Source: Pseudomonas sp. JUb42 (lineage in GTDB: Bacteria > Pseudomonadota > Gammaproteobacteria > Pseudomonadales > Pseudomonadaceae). Taken from it: a DNA stretch of 37,164 nt. Both the position numbers and the translations under genes were made by a program. A model generated the notes under the pieces. It was given only the letters and a program-made list of their open reading frames with translations, was not told the origin of the DNA and did no database searches. This document shows, piece by piece, positions 24,192 to 33,700 of this stretch. Each line of letters starts with the position of its first letter. Position 1 is the first letter of the stretch. The DNA lies in assembly GCF_024807945.1 (NCBI RefSeq), contig NZ_JANUFD010000028.1:1-37164 (forward strand). Reading direction: 5' to 3'.

Positions 24192-24215
24192 TAAATCACC
24201 CTGATTCCCATTCGT
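24192..24215 (+). promoter_or_regulatory. PvdS-type promoter for the side-chain NRPS operon
   Basis: TAAAT (24192-24196), exactly 16 bases, then CGT (24213-24215): a perfect iron-starvation box, 54 bases before the ATG of the two-module NRPS. The third NRPS gene has no such box and should depend on this one. Confidence 0.9.
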
Positions 24216-24269
24216 TCTTGCATACACGCTTTCACGACCGGCTTAGCCGACCTGCAAGGACGGACCCCC

Positions 24270-27200
24270 ATGAATCCTCAAGATGCACTGAAACTCGCTC
24301 GTCGTTTCATCGAGCTGCCACCGCATAAGCGCCCGCTGTTTGTGCAGGCGCTGGAAGACGAGGATATCGATTTCTCGCTGTTCCCGATTCCGGCGCAGGT
24401 GGACGTGGCTGGACGCGATGAGCTGTCTTACGCCCAGCAACGCATGTGGTTTCTCTGGCAGCTTGATCCACATAGCACCGCCTACCATCTGCCCATGGCT
24501 GTGCGCCTGGAAGGAAGCCTCGACGAGCAGGCCCTGCAGCGTGCCTTCGCCACCGTCGTTGCCCGTCATGAAACCCTGCGCACCGGCTTTGTCGACCATC
24601 AAGGCGCGGTGCTGCAGCAGGTTCATGAATGCGTTGAAGTGCCATTGACCCGAGAAGACCTCAGCCTGCTGAAGGGTGATGAGCAGCAAGCACGGTTGCA
24701 GGCACTGGCCCAGGCTCAGGTTCGCCAGCCATTCGATCTGGCCCGGCCACCGCTGCTGCGGGTCAGTCTGGTCAAGCTGGCGGACGAGGTTCACAGCCTG
24801 TTGCTGACCTTGCATCACATCGTCGCCGACGGATGGTCCATGGCCTTGTTGATCGATGAGCTGGTCAAGGCATATGACGCGGCCTGCCTGGGCAGTGAGC
24901 CGGTGTTGTGGCCGTTGTCGATTCAATATCGCGACTATGCCCTGTGGCAACGCAGCTGGCTGGAGGGCGGCGCGCAGGAGAAGCAACTGGCCTATTGGCA
25001 GTCACGGCTGGGCCAGGAGCCTTTGCCGCTGGATCTGCCGCTGGATCGACCGCGCCCGGCATTACCGAGCTTTGCCGGGGCCAGGGTCGGCATGACCCTT
25101 GACCCCGATCTGACCCGCGCCCTGCACGGATTGGCCCGTGATCAGCAATGCACGCTGTTTATGGTGCTGCTGGCTTCGTTCAAATGCCTGTTGCAACGTT
25201 ATGGCGGGCAGCGGCATATCCGCGTCGGCGTGCCGGTGGCCAACCGGCATAGGGCCGAGGTGGAGCCATTGATCGGCTGCTTCATCAATACCCAGGTCAT
25301 GCAGACCGACATTGATCCGGCGCTGGATCTTGCCGGTCTGCTGGCGCGGGTGCGGGAAACGGCGCTGGGGGCCCAGGCCCATCAGGATCTGCCCTACGAG
25401 CAGTTGGTCGAAGCGCTGGCTCCGGAGCGTCATGGCGCGCCTTCGGGGTTGTTCCAGGTGATGTTCAATCATCAGTCCCAGGTTGCTGATGTCAGTACCA
25501 TGACTACCCGCAGTGGCCTGCAACTGCAGCGTCAGGATTCGGCGCGGCTCAGTGCGCGCTTTGACCTGGCCCTGGATACCCATGAAAGCGCGGGCTGCCT
25601 GCATGCGCATTTCACCTACGCCTGTGATGTATTCGCGGCCGCGACCGTCGAGCGTATGGCCCAGGACTGGCTGACGCTGTTGCAGCATATGGTCGCGCCT
25701 CAACGCACGGCCATTGGTGACTGGCCGGTGGGATCGCGAGAGGAAACTGCGGCGCCGCCAATGGCTGCACGATTGCCGGTGCATCGCCTGTTTGAACAGG
25801 CAGCCCAGACTCATCCGCAGCGCACTGCCGTAGTAGCAGGAGGGGAACGCATCGATTACGCCACCCTGAATCGGCGCGCCGATGCTTTGGCTGTGCGCCT
25901 CGAACAGCAGCAGGTGATGGCTGACGAACCCGTAGCCCTGGTGGCCGAGCGCTCCATCGAGATGGTCGTCGGCCTGTTGGCGGTGCTCAAGGTGGGGGCG
26001 GCCTATCTGCCTCTGGAGCCGGAGCAACCGGCGCAGCGCCTGAGCCATATCCTCGCCGACGCAAACGTGCGTTTGCTGCTGGCGCCCCGGCAATGGCAGG
26101 CGGACCTGCCCGGGCAGGTGACGCGACTGTTCATCGATGACAGCGAAGCGGCCGGGCCTTACCAGGGGCCAGATGTACAGCCCGCACATCTGGCCTACGT
26201 GATCTATACCTCCGGCACCACGGGCCAGCCCAAGGGCGTGGGCGTCAGCCATGGCGCCCTGGCGCATTACCTGTGGGCGGTGGCCGAGCGGTTGCCACTG
26301 CAACAGGTGCAGAACATGGCGATGGTGTCGACGCCCGCGGCTGACCTGGGTCATACCATACTGTTTGGCGCCCTGAGCAGCGGCCGTACCCTGCATCTGC
26401 TGGACAAGGATCGGGTACTGGATGCCCAGGCATTTGCCGATTATGTGCAGCACGAACAGATCGATGCGCTGAAAATCGTGCCATCGCACCTGCAGGCGCT
26501 GCTTGTCGCCAGTGACGGCGCCGAAGTACTGCCACGCCACTGCCTGATTCTGGGCGGGGAGGCGTGCCCGCCCGCATTGCAGGCCCAGCTTGTGGTCCGT
26601 GCACCGGCACTGGCGGTGGTCAACCACTATGGCCCCACGGAAACGACGGTGGGTGTGCTGACCCAGGCGCTTGACGGATTGCTTCCCGTGGCGCTGGGAC
26701 AGCCCCTGGGCCACAGTCGCAGTCGGCTGCTCGGGCCCGGCTTGCAACCGGCAGCCGAAGGCGTACGCGCCGAGCTGTATATCGCCGGTCCTTCGCTGGC
26801 TCGGGGATATCAGGGGGCGCCGGGGCAGACCGCCGAGCGCTTCGTTCCCGACCCCTTCGACGACAACGGCGGGCGCATGTACCGCACCGGCGACTATGTT
26901 CGCCGTGACGCCCGTGGCGATCTGCATTTCCATGGTCGTCGCGACGGTCAGGTGAAGATCCGCGGCCATCGGGTGGAGCTGGCCGAAGTGCAGGCGCGGA
27001 TACAGGCGATTGCCGGTGTGGCCACTGCCTTGGTACGGATGCATGACGACGGTCTGATGATTGCCTATGTGGTCGCTGATCCTGATCAGGGCGCGGGGCG
27101 CACTCTGGAGCAGCACTTGCGTGCAACCCTGGCCGGGCAGGTTCCGGACGCCTTGGTGCCCAGTCATTGGCTGTACCTGGATGCCTTGCCCCTGACCGCC

Positions 27201-30200
27201 AATGGCAAGGTCGATATGCGTGCCTTGCCTGGCCCTGATCTGTCAGGCGCCGGGCCGATCTGGCGCGCTGCGCAAACACCGTTGCAAATGGCGCTGGCTG
27301 AGGTCTGGGCCCAGGTCCTGAACGTCGAACGGGTAGGGCTGGGCGATAATTTCTTCGCCCTGGGCGGCCATTCGCTGTTGGCCACGCAACTGGTTTCACG
27401 GGTACGCAAGCAGTTGGGGCTGGATGTTGCCTTGCGTGCGGTCTTCGATTGCCCGGATCTGGGCCGTTTCTGTGAAGCGGTTGCCGGGTTGGCGCAGGAT
27501 GCCGGTCCGGATATTCAGGTGCTTGCGCGCAGCCAGCCCATGCCGTTGTCCCATGCCCAGCAGCGCCAGTGGCTGTTCTGGAAGATTCACCCCGCCAGTG
27601 CCGCGTACCACACGCCACTGGCGGTGCGTCTGCGCGGTGACCTGGACCACGGCGCCTTGCAGGCGGCACTGGATGCCCTGGTGGCGCGTCACGAAACCCT
27701 GCGCAGCCTGTTCGAAGAGCATGACGGCACCACGTTGCAGCGCGTCATGCCGGTCACCTCGTTGCCGATTGTCCACGAGGACTGGCAGCAACGGCACCCG
27801 TCCGGGCTCCAGGCCCATCTGCAACAACTGATCGCCGAACCCTTTGATTTGCGCCACGGCCCGCTGATTCGCGCGCGCCTGCTGCAACTGGCGGCAGACG
27901 AGTATGTGTTGCTGCTGACCCTGCATCACATCGTCTCCGATGGCTGGTCGATGGGCGTGATGGTGCGTGAGTGCCTGGCCCGTTATAACGCCCATCTGGC
28001 GGGGCAGACGGAGCCCGCACCCGCGCTGTCGATTCACTACGCCGATTACGCCAGCTGGCAGCGCGCGCGTCTGGCGGATGGTCAGTTGCAGACTCAACTG
28101 GCGTTCTGGAAAGAGCAGCTTGAAAACGATTTCGACGTGCTTGAGTTGCCCGCCGACCGTCTGCGCCCGGATGTGCCGAGTTACCGTGGCGGGCGCCTGG
28201 AAATTCGCCTGCCCGCTGCGCTGACTCAAGGCCTGAATGCGCTGGCGGTTAGCGCCAATGCCACGCTGTTCCATGTCTTCCTTGCCTCATTCGCGGTATT
28301 GCTGGCACGGGTCAGCGGGCGGGACAAGGTCAATATCGGTGTGCCGATGACCAATCGCGATCGCATTGAGCTGGAGCCGTTGATCGGCTTCTTCGTCAAT
28401 ACTGTGATCGTGCGCGCCGCCGTCGACCCTGCGCAGTCGTTCCAGGCCTTGCTCGGGCAGCTCAAGGAAACCGCCCTGCAGGCCCAGGCCAACAAGGATC
28501 TGCCGTTCGACGCCCTGGTCGAGGCTCTGCAACCCCAGCGCTCGACCAGTTACAACCCGCTGTTCCAGATCATGTTCAACCATCTGCGCGATGTCGGGTA
28601 TAAAGTCGGGGCGCACAGCGCTGTCGGCCTTGAGGTCGAGGAGCTGGAGCTGAGCGAGCACACCGCGCAGTTCGATCTGGCGCTCAATACGCTGGAGCGC
28701 AGTGACGGGGTGCTGGCGGTATTCAACTATGCGACGGATCTGTTCGATCACACACGGATCGAAGCATTGGCCGGACAGTGGCAACGTATTCTCGAGTCTC
28801 TGCTGGCGCAGCACTCCCAGGCCGTAGCTGACCTGCCGTTGCAAGACCCCTTGGCGTACCAGGCCTGGGTGCAGCGCTGGAGCTGCGATCAGCCCCCGAT
28901 TGACTCCGCGACCCTGCTGCATCAACGAATAGCCTCCCAGGCGCGTCGCACCCCGGACGCCATCGCCGTGGTGGGCGCCGGATACAGCTTGTCCTACCGC
29001 GAACTCGACAGCCGGGCCAATCGCCTGGCGCATTGTCTGACCGCAGCGGGCGTCGGCCCTGAAACACGGGTGGGCATCGCTCTGGATCGCGGCGCGATGG
29101 TACCGGTGGCGCTGTTGGCAACGCTCAAGGCTGGCGCGGGCTATGTACCGCTGGACCCGTCCTTTCCGCCCCAGCGGCTTAATCACATGCTGGCAGACAG
29201 CGGCCTGACAGTGCTGTTGCTGGAGCCGGAGAGTGGCAGGCAACTGAATGTGCCACCCGCCGTACGATGCCTGACCCTGGACGAGGAAAAGCCTTGGTTT
29301 GCGGATTATCCGGCAACGGATCCGCAGGTCGCGGTGCATGCACAGAACCTCGCTTATGTGATCTATACCTCTGGCTCGACCGGTCAGCCCAAGGGTGTCG
29401 CCATCAGCCATCAGGCGCTGCTCAACTTTGTGCTGAGCATGGCTGAACAACCTGGCATCGGCGGGCAATCGCGGGCGCTGTCCCTCACCTCGCTGTCGTT
29501 TGATATCGCCGGCCTGGAAATCTATGCGCCGCTGTTGCGCGGTGGCTGCGTGGTCTGCCTGCAACCGGGACAGCAGCGCGACCCACAGGCATTGTTGCAG
29601 GTGATCGAAACCCACGAGGTCAACGTCATTCAGGCCACCCCCTCTACCTGGAAGATGCTGGCGGTGCATTGTCCGGCACAGGGGCTGGCAGGCAAGACGT
29701 TGCTGTGCGGGGGCGAAGCGCTGGAAGAGGATCTGGCCCGCTGGTTGCTGAAGCAGGGCGGCGTGGTCTGGAACCTGTACGGCCCGACCGAAACCACGAT
29801 CTGGTCGGCGCGCCAGCAAGTGGTCGCTGGCGCCGCCATCGTTTTGGGGCAGCCGATCGCCAATACCTCATTGCGCGTCCAGGATGCTGGCGCCGGGCTC
29901 CAGCCGCCGGGCATCGCCGGGGAATTGGCCATCGGTGGGGCAGGGTTGGCCCGGGGTTATTTCCGTCAACCCGCGCTGACGGCGCAACGTTTCGTCCCGG
30001 ATCCGTTCGGCGCTGCCGGGGCGCGTCTGTACCGTACCGGCGACCTCGCGCGTTATGAGAACGATCACGCACTGGCTTACCTCGGGCGACTCGATCATCA
30101 GGTCAAGATCCGCGGCTTGCGCATCGAACTGGGCGAAATCGAGGTGCGACTGCGGCTCTGCATGGGGGTGACGCAAGCGCTGGTCATCGCCCTGGATGGG

Positions 30201-30713
30201 CCGCAGGGCAAGCAGTTGGTTGCCTACGTTGCGCTCGATCCCATGCATCAGGGCCCGATGCCATTGCATGAGTGGAAAGCCCAGCTGCGCGTCGATCTGG
30301 CGGCACACATGATTCCCCAACACTTTGTTCAGATCAGGGAGTGGCCACAAACCCCCAACGGCAAGCTCGACCGCAGGGCATTGCCGGTGCCGGATCTGCA
30401 TGCCATCGAGGGGCCTTTTCGCGCGCCGCAAAGTGAGCTGGAGCAACGTCTGGCAACGCTCTGGGCACAGATCCTGGGCGTGGAACGGGTGGGGCTGGAC
30501 GACAACTTCTTCGAGTTGGGCGGGCATTCCCTGCTGGCGACCCAAGTCAACGCTCAGGCCCAGGCCGAACTGGGGCTGGATCTGCCGCTGATCCTGCTGT
30601 TCCAGGCCCCATCGCTGCAGGCCTACGCCGAGGCGGTGCAGGCCTGCCGCCCGGCGGAACAGGACGACTTCGATGAACTACGCGACTTTCTGACGGATCT
30701 GGAGACAGTTTGA
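24270..30713 (+). CDS. Two-module pyoverdine side-chain NRPS, predicted (OH)Asp-Gly
   Basis: A peptide synthetase of 2147 residues with domains C (52-480), A (505-980), T (S1035), C (1093-1525), A (1550-2032) and T (S2087). It has no epimerase or thioesterase. Both C domains keep HHxxxDG (HHIVADG at 182, HHIVSDG at 1219). The pocket residues give Asp (D-L-T-K-I-G-H-V-G) and Gly (D-I-L-Q-L-G-L-I-W). The N-terminal 45 residues before the C domain (MNPQDALKLARRFIELPPHK) form a helix resembling that of the next NRPS, and the acidic C-terminus (DELRDFLTDLETV) may be a docking tail. AAGGA precedes the ATG. It corresponds to one of the PvdI/PvdJ/PvdD side-chain enzymes, but those names follow each strain's own peptide, so no symbol is given. 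Confidence 0.96.
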   Translation: MNPQDALKLARRFIELPPHKRPLFVQALEDEDIDFSLFPIPAQVDVAGRDELSYAQQRMWFLWQLDPHSTAYHLPMAVRLEGSLDEQALQRAFATVVARHETLRTGFVDHQGAVLQQVHECVEVPLTREDLSLLKGDEQQARLQALAQAQVRQPFDLARPPLLRVSLVKLADEVHSLLLTLHHIVADGWSMALLIDELVKAYDAACLGSEPVLWPLSIQYRDYALWQRSWLEGGAQEKQLAYWQSRLGQEPLPLDLPLDRPRPALPSFAGARVGMTLDPDLTRALHGLARDQQCTLFMVLLASFKCLLQRYGGQRHIRVGVPVANRHRAEVEPLIGCFINTQVMQTDIDPALDLAGLLARVRETALGAQAHQDLPYEQLVEALAPERHGAPSGLFQVMFNHQSQVADVSTMTTRSGLQLQRQDSARLSARFDLALDTHESAGCLHAHFTYACDVFAAATVERMAQDWLTLLQHMVAPQRTAIGDWPVGSREETAAPPMAARLPVHRLFEQAAQTHPQRTAVVAGGERIDYATLNRRADALAVRLEQQQVMADEPVALVAERSIEMVVGLLAVLKVGAAYLPLEPEQPAQRLSHILADANVRLLLAPRQWQADLPGQVTRLFIDDSEAAGPYQGPDVQPAHLAYVIYTSGTTGQPKGVGVSHGALAHYLWAVAERLPLQQVQNMAMVSTPAADLGHTILFGALSSGRTLHLLDKDRVLDAQAFADYVQHEQIDALKIVPSHLQALLVASDGAEVLPRHCLILGGEACPPALQAQLVVRAPALAVVNHYGPTETTVGVLTQALDGLLPVALGQPLGHSRSRLLGPGLQPAAEGVRAELYIAGPSLARGYQGAPGQTAERFVPDPFDDNGGRMYRTGDYVRRDARGDLHFHGRRDGQVKIRGHRVELAEVQARIQAIAGVATALVRMHDDGLMIAYVVADPDQGAGRTLEQHLRATLAGQVPDALVPSHWLYLDALPLTANGKVDMRALPGPDLSGAGPIWRAAQTPLQMALAEVWAQVLNVERVGLGDNFFALGGHSLLATQLVSRVRKQLGLDVALRAVFDCPDLGRFCEAVAGLAQDAGPDIQVLARSQPMPLSHAQQRQWLFWKIHPASAAYHTPLAVRLRGDLDHGALQAALDALVARHETLRSLFEEHDGTTLQRVMPVTSLPIVHEDWQQRHPSGLQAHLQQLIAEPFDLRHGPLIRARLLQLAADEYVLLLTLHHIVSDGWSMGVMVRECLARYNAHLAGQTEPAPALSIHYADYASWQRARLADGQLQTQLAFWKEQLENDFDVLELPADRLRPDVPSYRGGRLEIRLPAALTQGLNALAVSANATLFHVFLASFAVLLARVSGRDKVNIGVPMTNRDRIELEPLIGFFVNTVIVRAAVDPAQSFQALLGQLKETALQAQANKDLPFDALVEALQPQRSTSYNPLFQIMFNHLRDVGYKVGAHSAVGLEVEELELSEHTAQFDLALNTLERSDGVLAVFNYATDLFDHTRIEALAGQWQRILESLLAQHSQAVADLPLQDPLAYQAWVQRWSCDQPPIDSATLLHQRIASQARRTPDAIAVVGAGYSLSYRELDSRANRLAHCLTAAGVGPETRVGIALDRGAMVPVALLATLKAGAGYVPLDPSFPPQRLNHMLADSGLTVLLLEPESGRQLNVPPAVRCLTLDEEKPWFADYPATDPQVAVHAQNLAYVIYTSGSTGQPKGVAISHQALLNFVLSMAEQPGIGGQSRALSLTSLSFDIAGLEIYAPLLRGGCVVCLQPGQQRDPQALLQVIETHEVNVIQATPSTWKMLAVHCPAQGLAGKTLLCGGEALEEDLARWLLKQGGVVWNLYGPTETTIWSARQQVVAGAAIVLGQPIANTSLRVQDAGAGLQPPGIAGELAIGGAGLARGYFRQPALTAQRFVPDPFGAAGARLYRTGDLARYENDHALAYLGRLDHQVKIRGLRIELGEIEVRLRLCMGVTQALVIALDGPQGKQLVAYVALDPMHQGPMPLHEWKAQLRVDLAAHMIPQHFVQIREWPQTPNGKLDRRALPVPDLHAIEGPFRAPQSELEQRLATLWAQILGVERVGLDDNFFELGGHSLLATQVNAQAQAELGLDLPLILLFQAPSLQAYAEAVQACRPAEQDDFDELRDFLTDLETV
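24423..27480 (+). other. NRPS-2 module 1 (C-A-T), predicted L-Asp
   Basis: The nucleotide motif is YTSGTTGQPKG at about residue 646 and the A10 lysine is K980 in NGKVDMR (NGKVDRR is more usual). The pocket D-L-T-K-I-G-H-V-G matches the established Asp code DLTKVGHIG. The region after the A3 motif (VSTPAADLGHT) is the Asp-type sequence, where most domains have FDxSxxE. No extra interface domain is seen beside the C domain. The adjacent hydroxylase probably acts on this carrier (S1035). Confidence 0.9.
27540..30713 (+). other. NRPS-2 module 2 (C-A-T), predicted Gly
   Basis: The A domain has YTSGSTGQPKG at about residue 1699 and A10 lysine K2032. Its pocket residues D-I-L-Q-L-G-L-I-W are the standard Gly code. 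The carrier serine is S2087 in GGHS. It is followed directly by the docking-like acidic tail and the next NRPS gene. Confidence 0.9.
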
Positions 30714-30714
30714 C

Positions 30715-33700
30715 ATGCAATCCAACAAGAACCTGGACATGGTCCAACGCTTTGTCCAACTGCCGTTGGCGCAACGTCGCCTGTTTCTGCAAAAGCTCGA
30801 CGCCAAGGGTATGAGCCTGGGGCAATTCAGCCTGTCGCCGCTGCGCACCGATGAGGGGCCATGGCCGGTGTCTTATGCCCAGGAACGCCAGTGGTTTCTC
30901 TGGCAACTGGAGCCTGAAAGCGCGGCCAATCATGTGCCCACGGTACTGCGCCTGACCGGCGAACTGGACGTGCAGGCCTTGCAGCGAGCGCTTGATGCAC
31001 TGGTCCTGCGCCATGAATCGCTGCGTACGTTGTTCGTCGAGACCGATGACGGCTTGCGTCAGAACGTGCTGAGCGAATTGCCGGTGTCGATCCAGACCGC
31101 TGCCTGCGCCAGTGATCGACTGGATGCCGAGATCGAGGCCGAAGTGGCCCGGCCCTTCGATCTGTGCCGGGGGCCGTTACTGCGTCTCAAGCTGTTGCGC
31201 GAAGGCGTTGAGCGGCATGTGCTGGTGCTGACCCTGCACCACGTCGTCACCGACGCCTGGTCGATGCAGCGTCTGGTGAGTGAGTTGGTACAGCTCTACG
31301 CCGGGCAATGTGGTGCGGCGGGCAACGCGCTGCCCGCCTTGCCGATCCAGTATGCCGACTATGCCATCTGGCAACGCAGCTGGATGGAAGCCGGCGAGCG
31401 TGAGCGGCAACTGGGCTACTGGCGCCAGGCGCTGGACGGTGAGCAGCCGCTTTTGGAATTACCGGTGGATCGCCCGCGCCCGCCGCAACAAAGCTATCGC
31501 GGTGACCGGGTCGCCCTGAAACTGTCGGCAGAACTGGGCACAACCTTGCAGGCGCTGGCCAGGGCCGAGGGCATTACTCCCTTTGTCGTACTCCTGGCCA
31601 GCTTCCAGGCGCTGCTGCATCGTTATTGCGGTCAGCCGGATATCCGTGTCGGGGTGCCGATAGCCAACCGCACACGCCTGGAAACCCGGGATTTGATCGG
31701 CTTTTTCGTCAATACCCAGGTCTTGCGTGCCGAGCTAGACGGGCAGATGAGCTTCCGGGAGTTGCTGGCTCAGGCCCGTAGCCGTACTCAGGAGGCTCAG
31801 GCTCATCAAGAGCTGCCGTTCGAGCAGTTGGTCGAAGCCCTGCAACCCGAGCGCAGTCTGAGCCACAGCCCACTGTTCCAGGTAATGTTCAATCACCAGT
31901 CAGGAGCGCGCAGTGCTGAAATCTTGAACGGGCTACCCGGGCTTGAAGTCGAGGCAGTTGAGCGTTCGACCCGGACCTCACATTTCGATCTGGTGCTGGA
32001 TACTTGGGACAGCGCCGGCCAGTTACAGGCTGCACTGACCTACGCCACTGACCTGTTCGAGCGCGCGACAGTAGAACGCCTCGGGCAGCATTGGGCGAAT
32101 CTGTTGCAGGCTGCCCTGAGTGATCCGGCGCAACGCCTGTGCGAGTTGCCGTTGATGGCGGCCGACGAGACGGCGGCACTGGCGGCGCAATGGGATCACA
32201 CACACCTGCGCTATCCCACCGACCGCTACGTTCATCAGCTATTCGAAGCTCAGGCCCGCTGCGCCCCGGATGCGCTGGCCCTGATCTTCGGCGAGCGTAC
32301 ATTGACCTATGCCGAGTTGAATCAATGCGCCAATCGCCTGGCCCACGGTCTGATCGCCCGGGGTATAGGCCCGGAAAAGCGCGTGGCCATTGCCTTGCCG
32401 CGCAGTGCCGAGAGTCTGGTGAGCTTCCTGGCCGTGCTCAAGGCCGGTGCTGCCTATGTACCGCTGGATGTGGAGTATCCGCTGGATCGCCTGCAGTACA
32501 TGATCGGCGATAGCCGTGCAGCGCTGATCATTACCGACTGCGCACGGGCCTCGCGCCTGAATCTTGCCGACGATCTGGCGCTGACGCTGGACGGTGATTA
32601 CCGCGCTGAACGTTATGCCGACAGCAATCCGGATATCGCCCTGGCCGACGGCAACCTGGCCTATGTGATCTACACCTCGGGCTCCACGGGCCTGCCAAAG
32701 GGCGTAGCGGTGGAGCACGGGCCGCTGGTGATGCATATCCAGGCCACCGGCGAGCGCTACGAAACCGGGCCGAGTGATTGCGAACTGCACTTCATGTCCT
32801 TTGCCTTTGATGGCTCCCATGAAGGCTGGATGCACCCCTTGATCAATGGTGCGCGGGTGCTGATCCGCGATGACAGCCTGTGGTCACCCGAGTACACCTA
32901 CGCACAGATGCACCGCCACGGCGTTACCATCGGCGTGTTCCCGCCCATCTACCTGCAGCAACTGGCCGAACATGCCGAGGTGGATGGCCGGCCACCGGCC
33001 ATACGGGTCTATTGCGCCGGTGGTGATGCGGTGTCCCTGGCCAGTTATGAGCTGATGCGCCGTACCTTGCGCCCGGACTGGTTTTTCAATGGCTACGGGC
33101 CCACGGAAACCGTGGTCACGCCGCTGATCTGGAAGGCCGGGCGCGAGGACGCGTGCCAGGCGGCCTACGCACCTATCGGCAACCTGATCGGTAATCGCAA
33201 CGGCTATGTACTGGACGCGCACCTGGCATTGCAACCGACCGGGCTGGCCGGTGAGCTGTATCTGGGCGGCCAGGGTGTCGCCCGCGGCTATCTGGAGCGC
33301 CCGGCTCTGACGGCCGAACGCTTCGTGCCCGATCCTTTCTCCGGCAATGGCGCTCGGCTGTATCGCAGCGGCGACTTGACTCGCTACAACAATGCCGGGG
33401 TGGTGGAGTATCTGGGCCGGGTCGATCATCAGGTCAAGATCCGCGGTTTCCGCATCGAACTGGGGGAAATCGAGGCGCGCCTGCTGGAGCTGCCGGATGT
33501 CAACGAAGCGGTAGTCGTGGCCCATGAGAGCAGCATGGGCAAACGCTTGGTGGCCTATCTGGTTGCCACTGCAGCGCTGTCCGGTGCAGAGCAGGAGATG
33601 GCCGTGCGCGAATCGGTGCGCGCCGGCCTCAAGGTGCACTTGCCGGACTATATGATCCCGACCCATTTCGTGCTGTTGCCGCGCATGCCCCTGACGCCCA

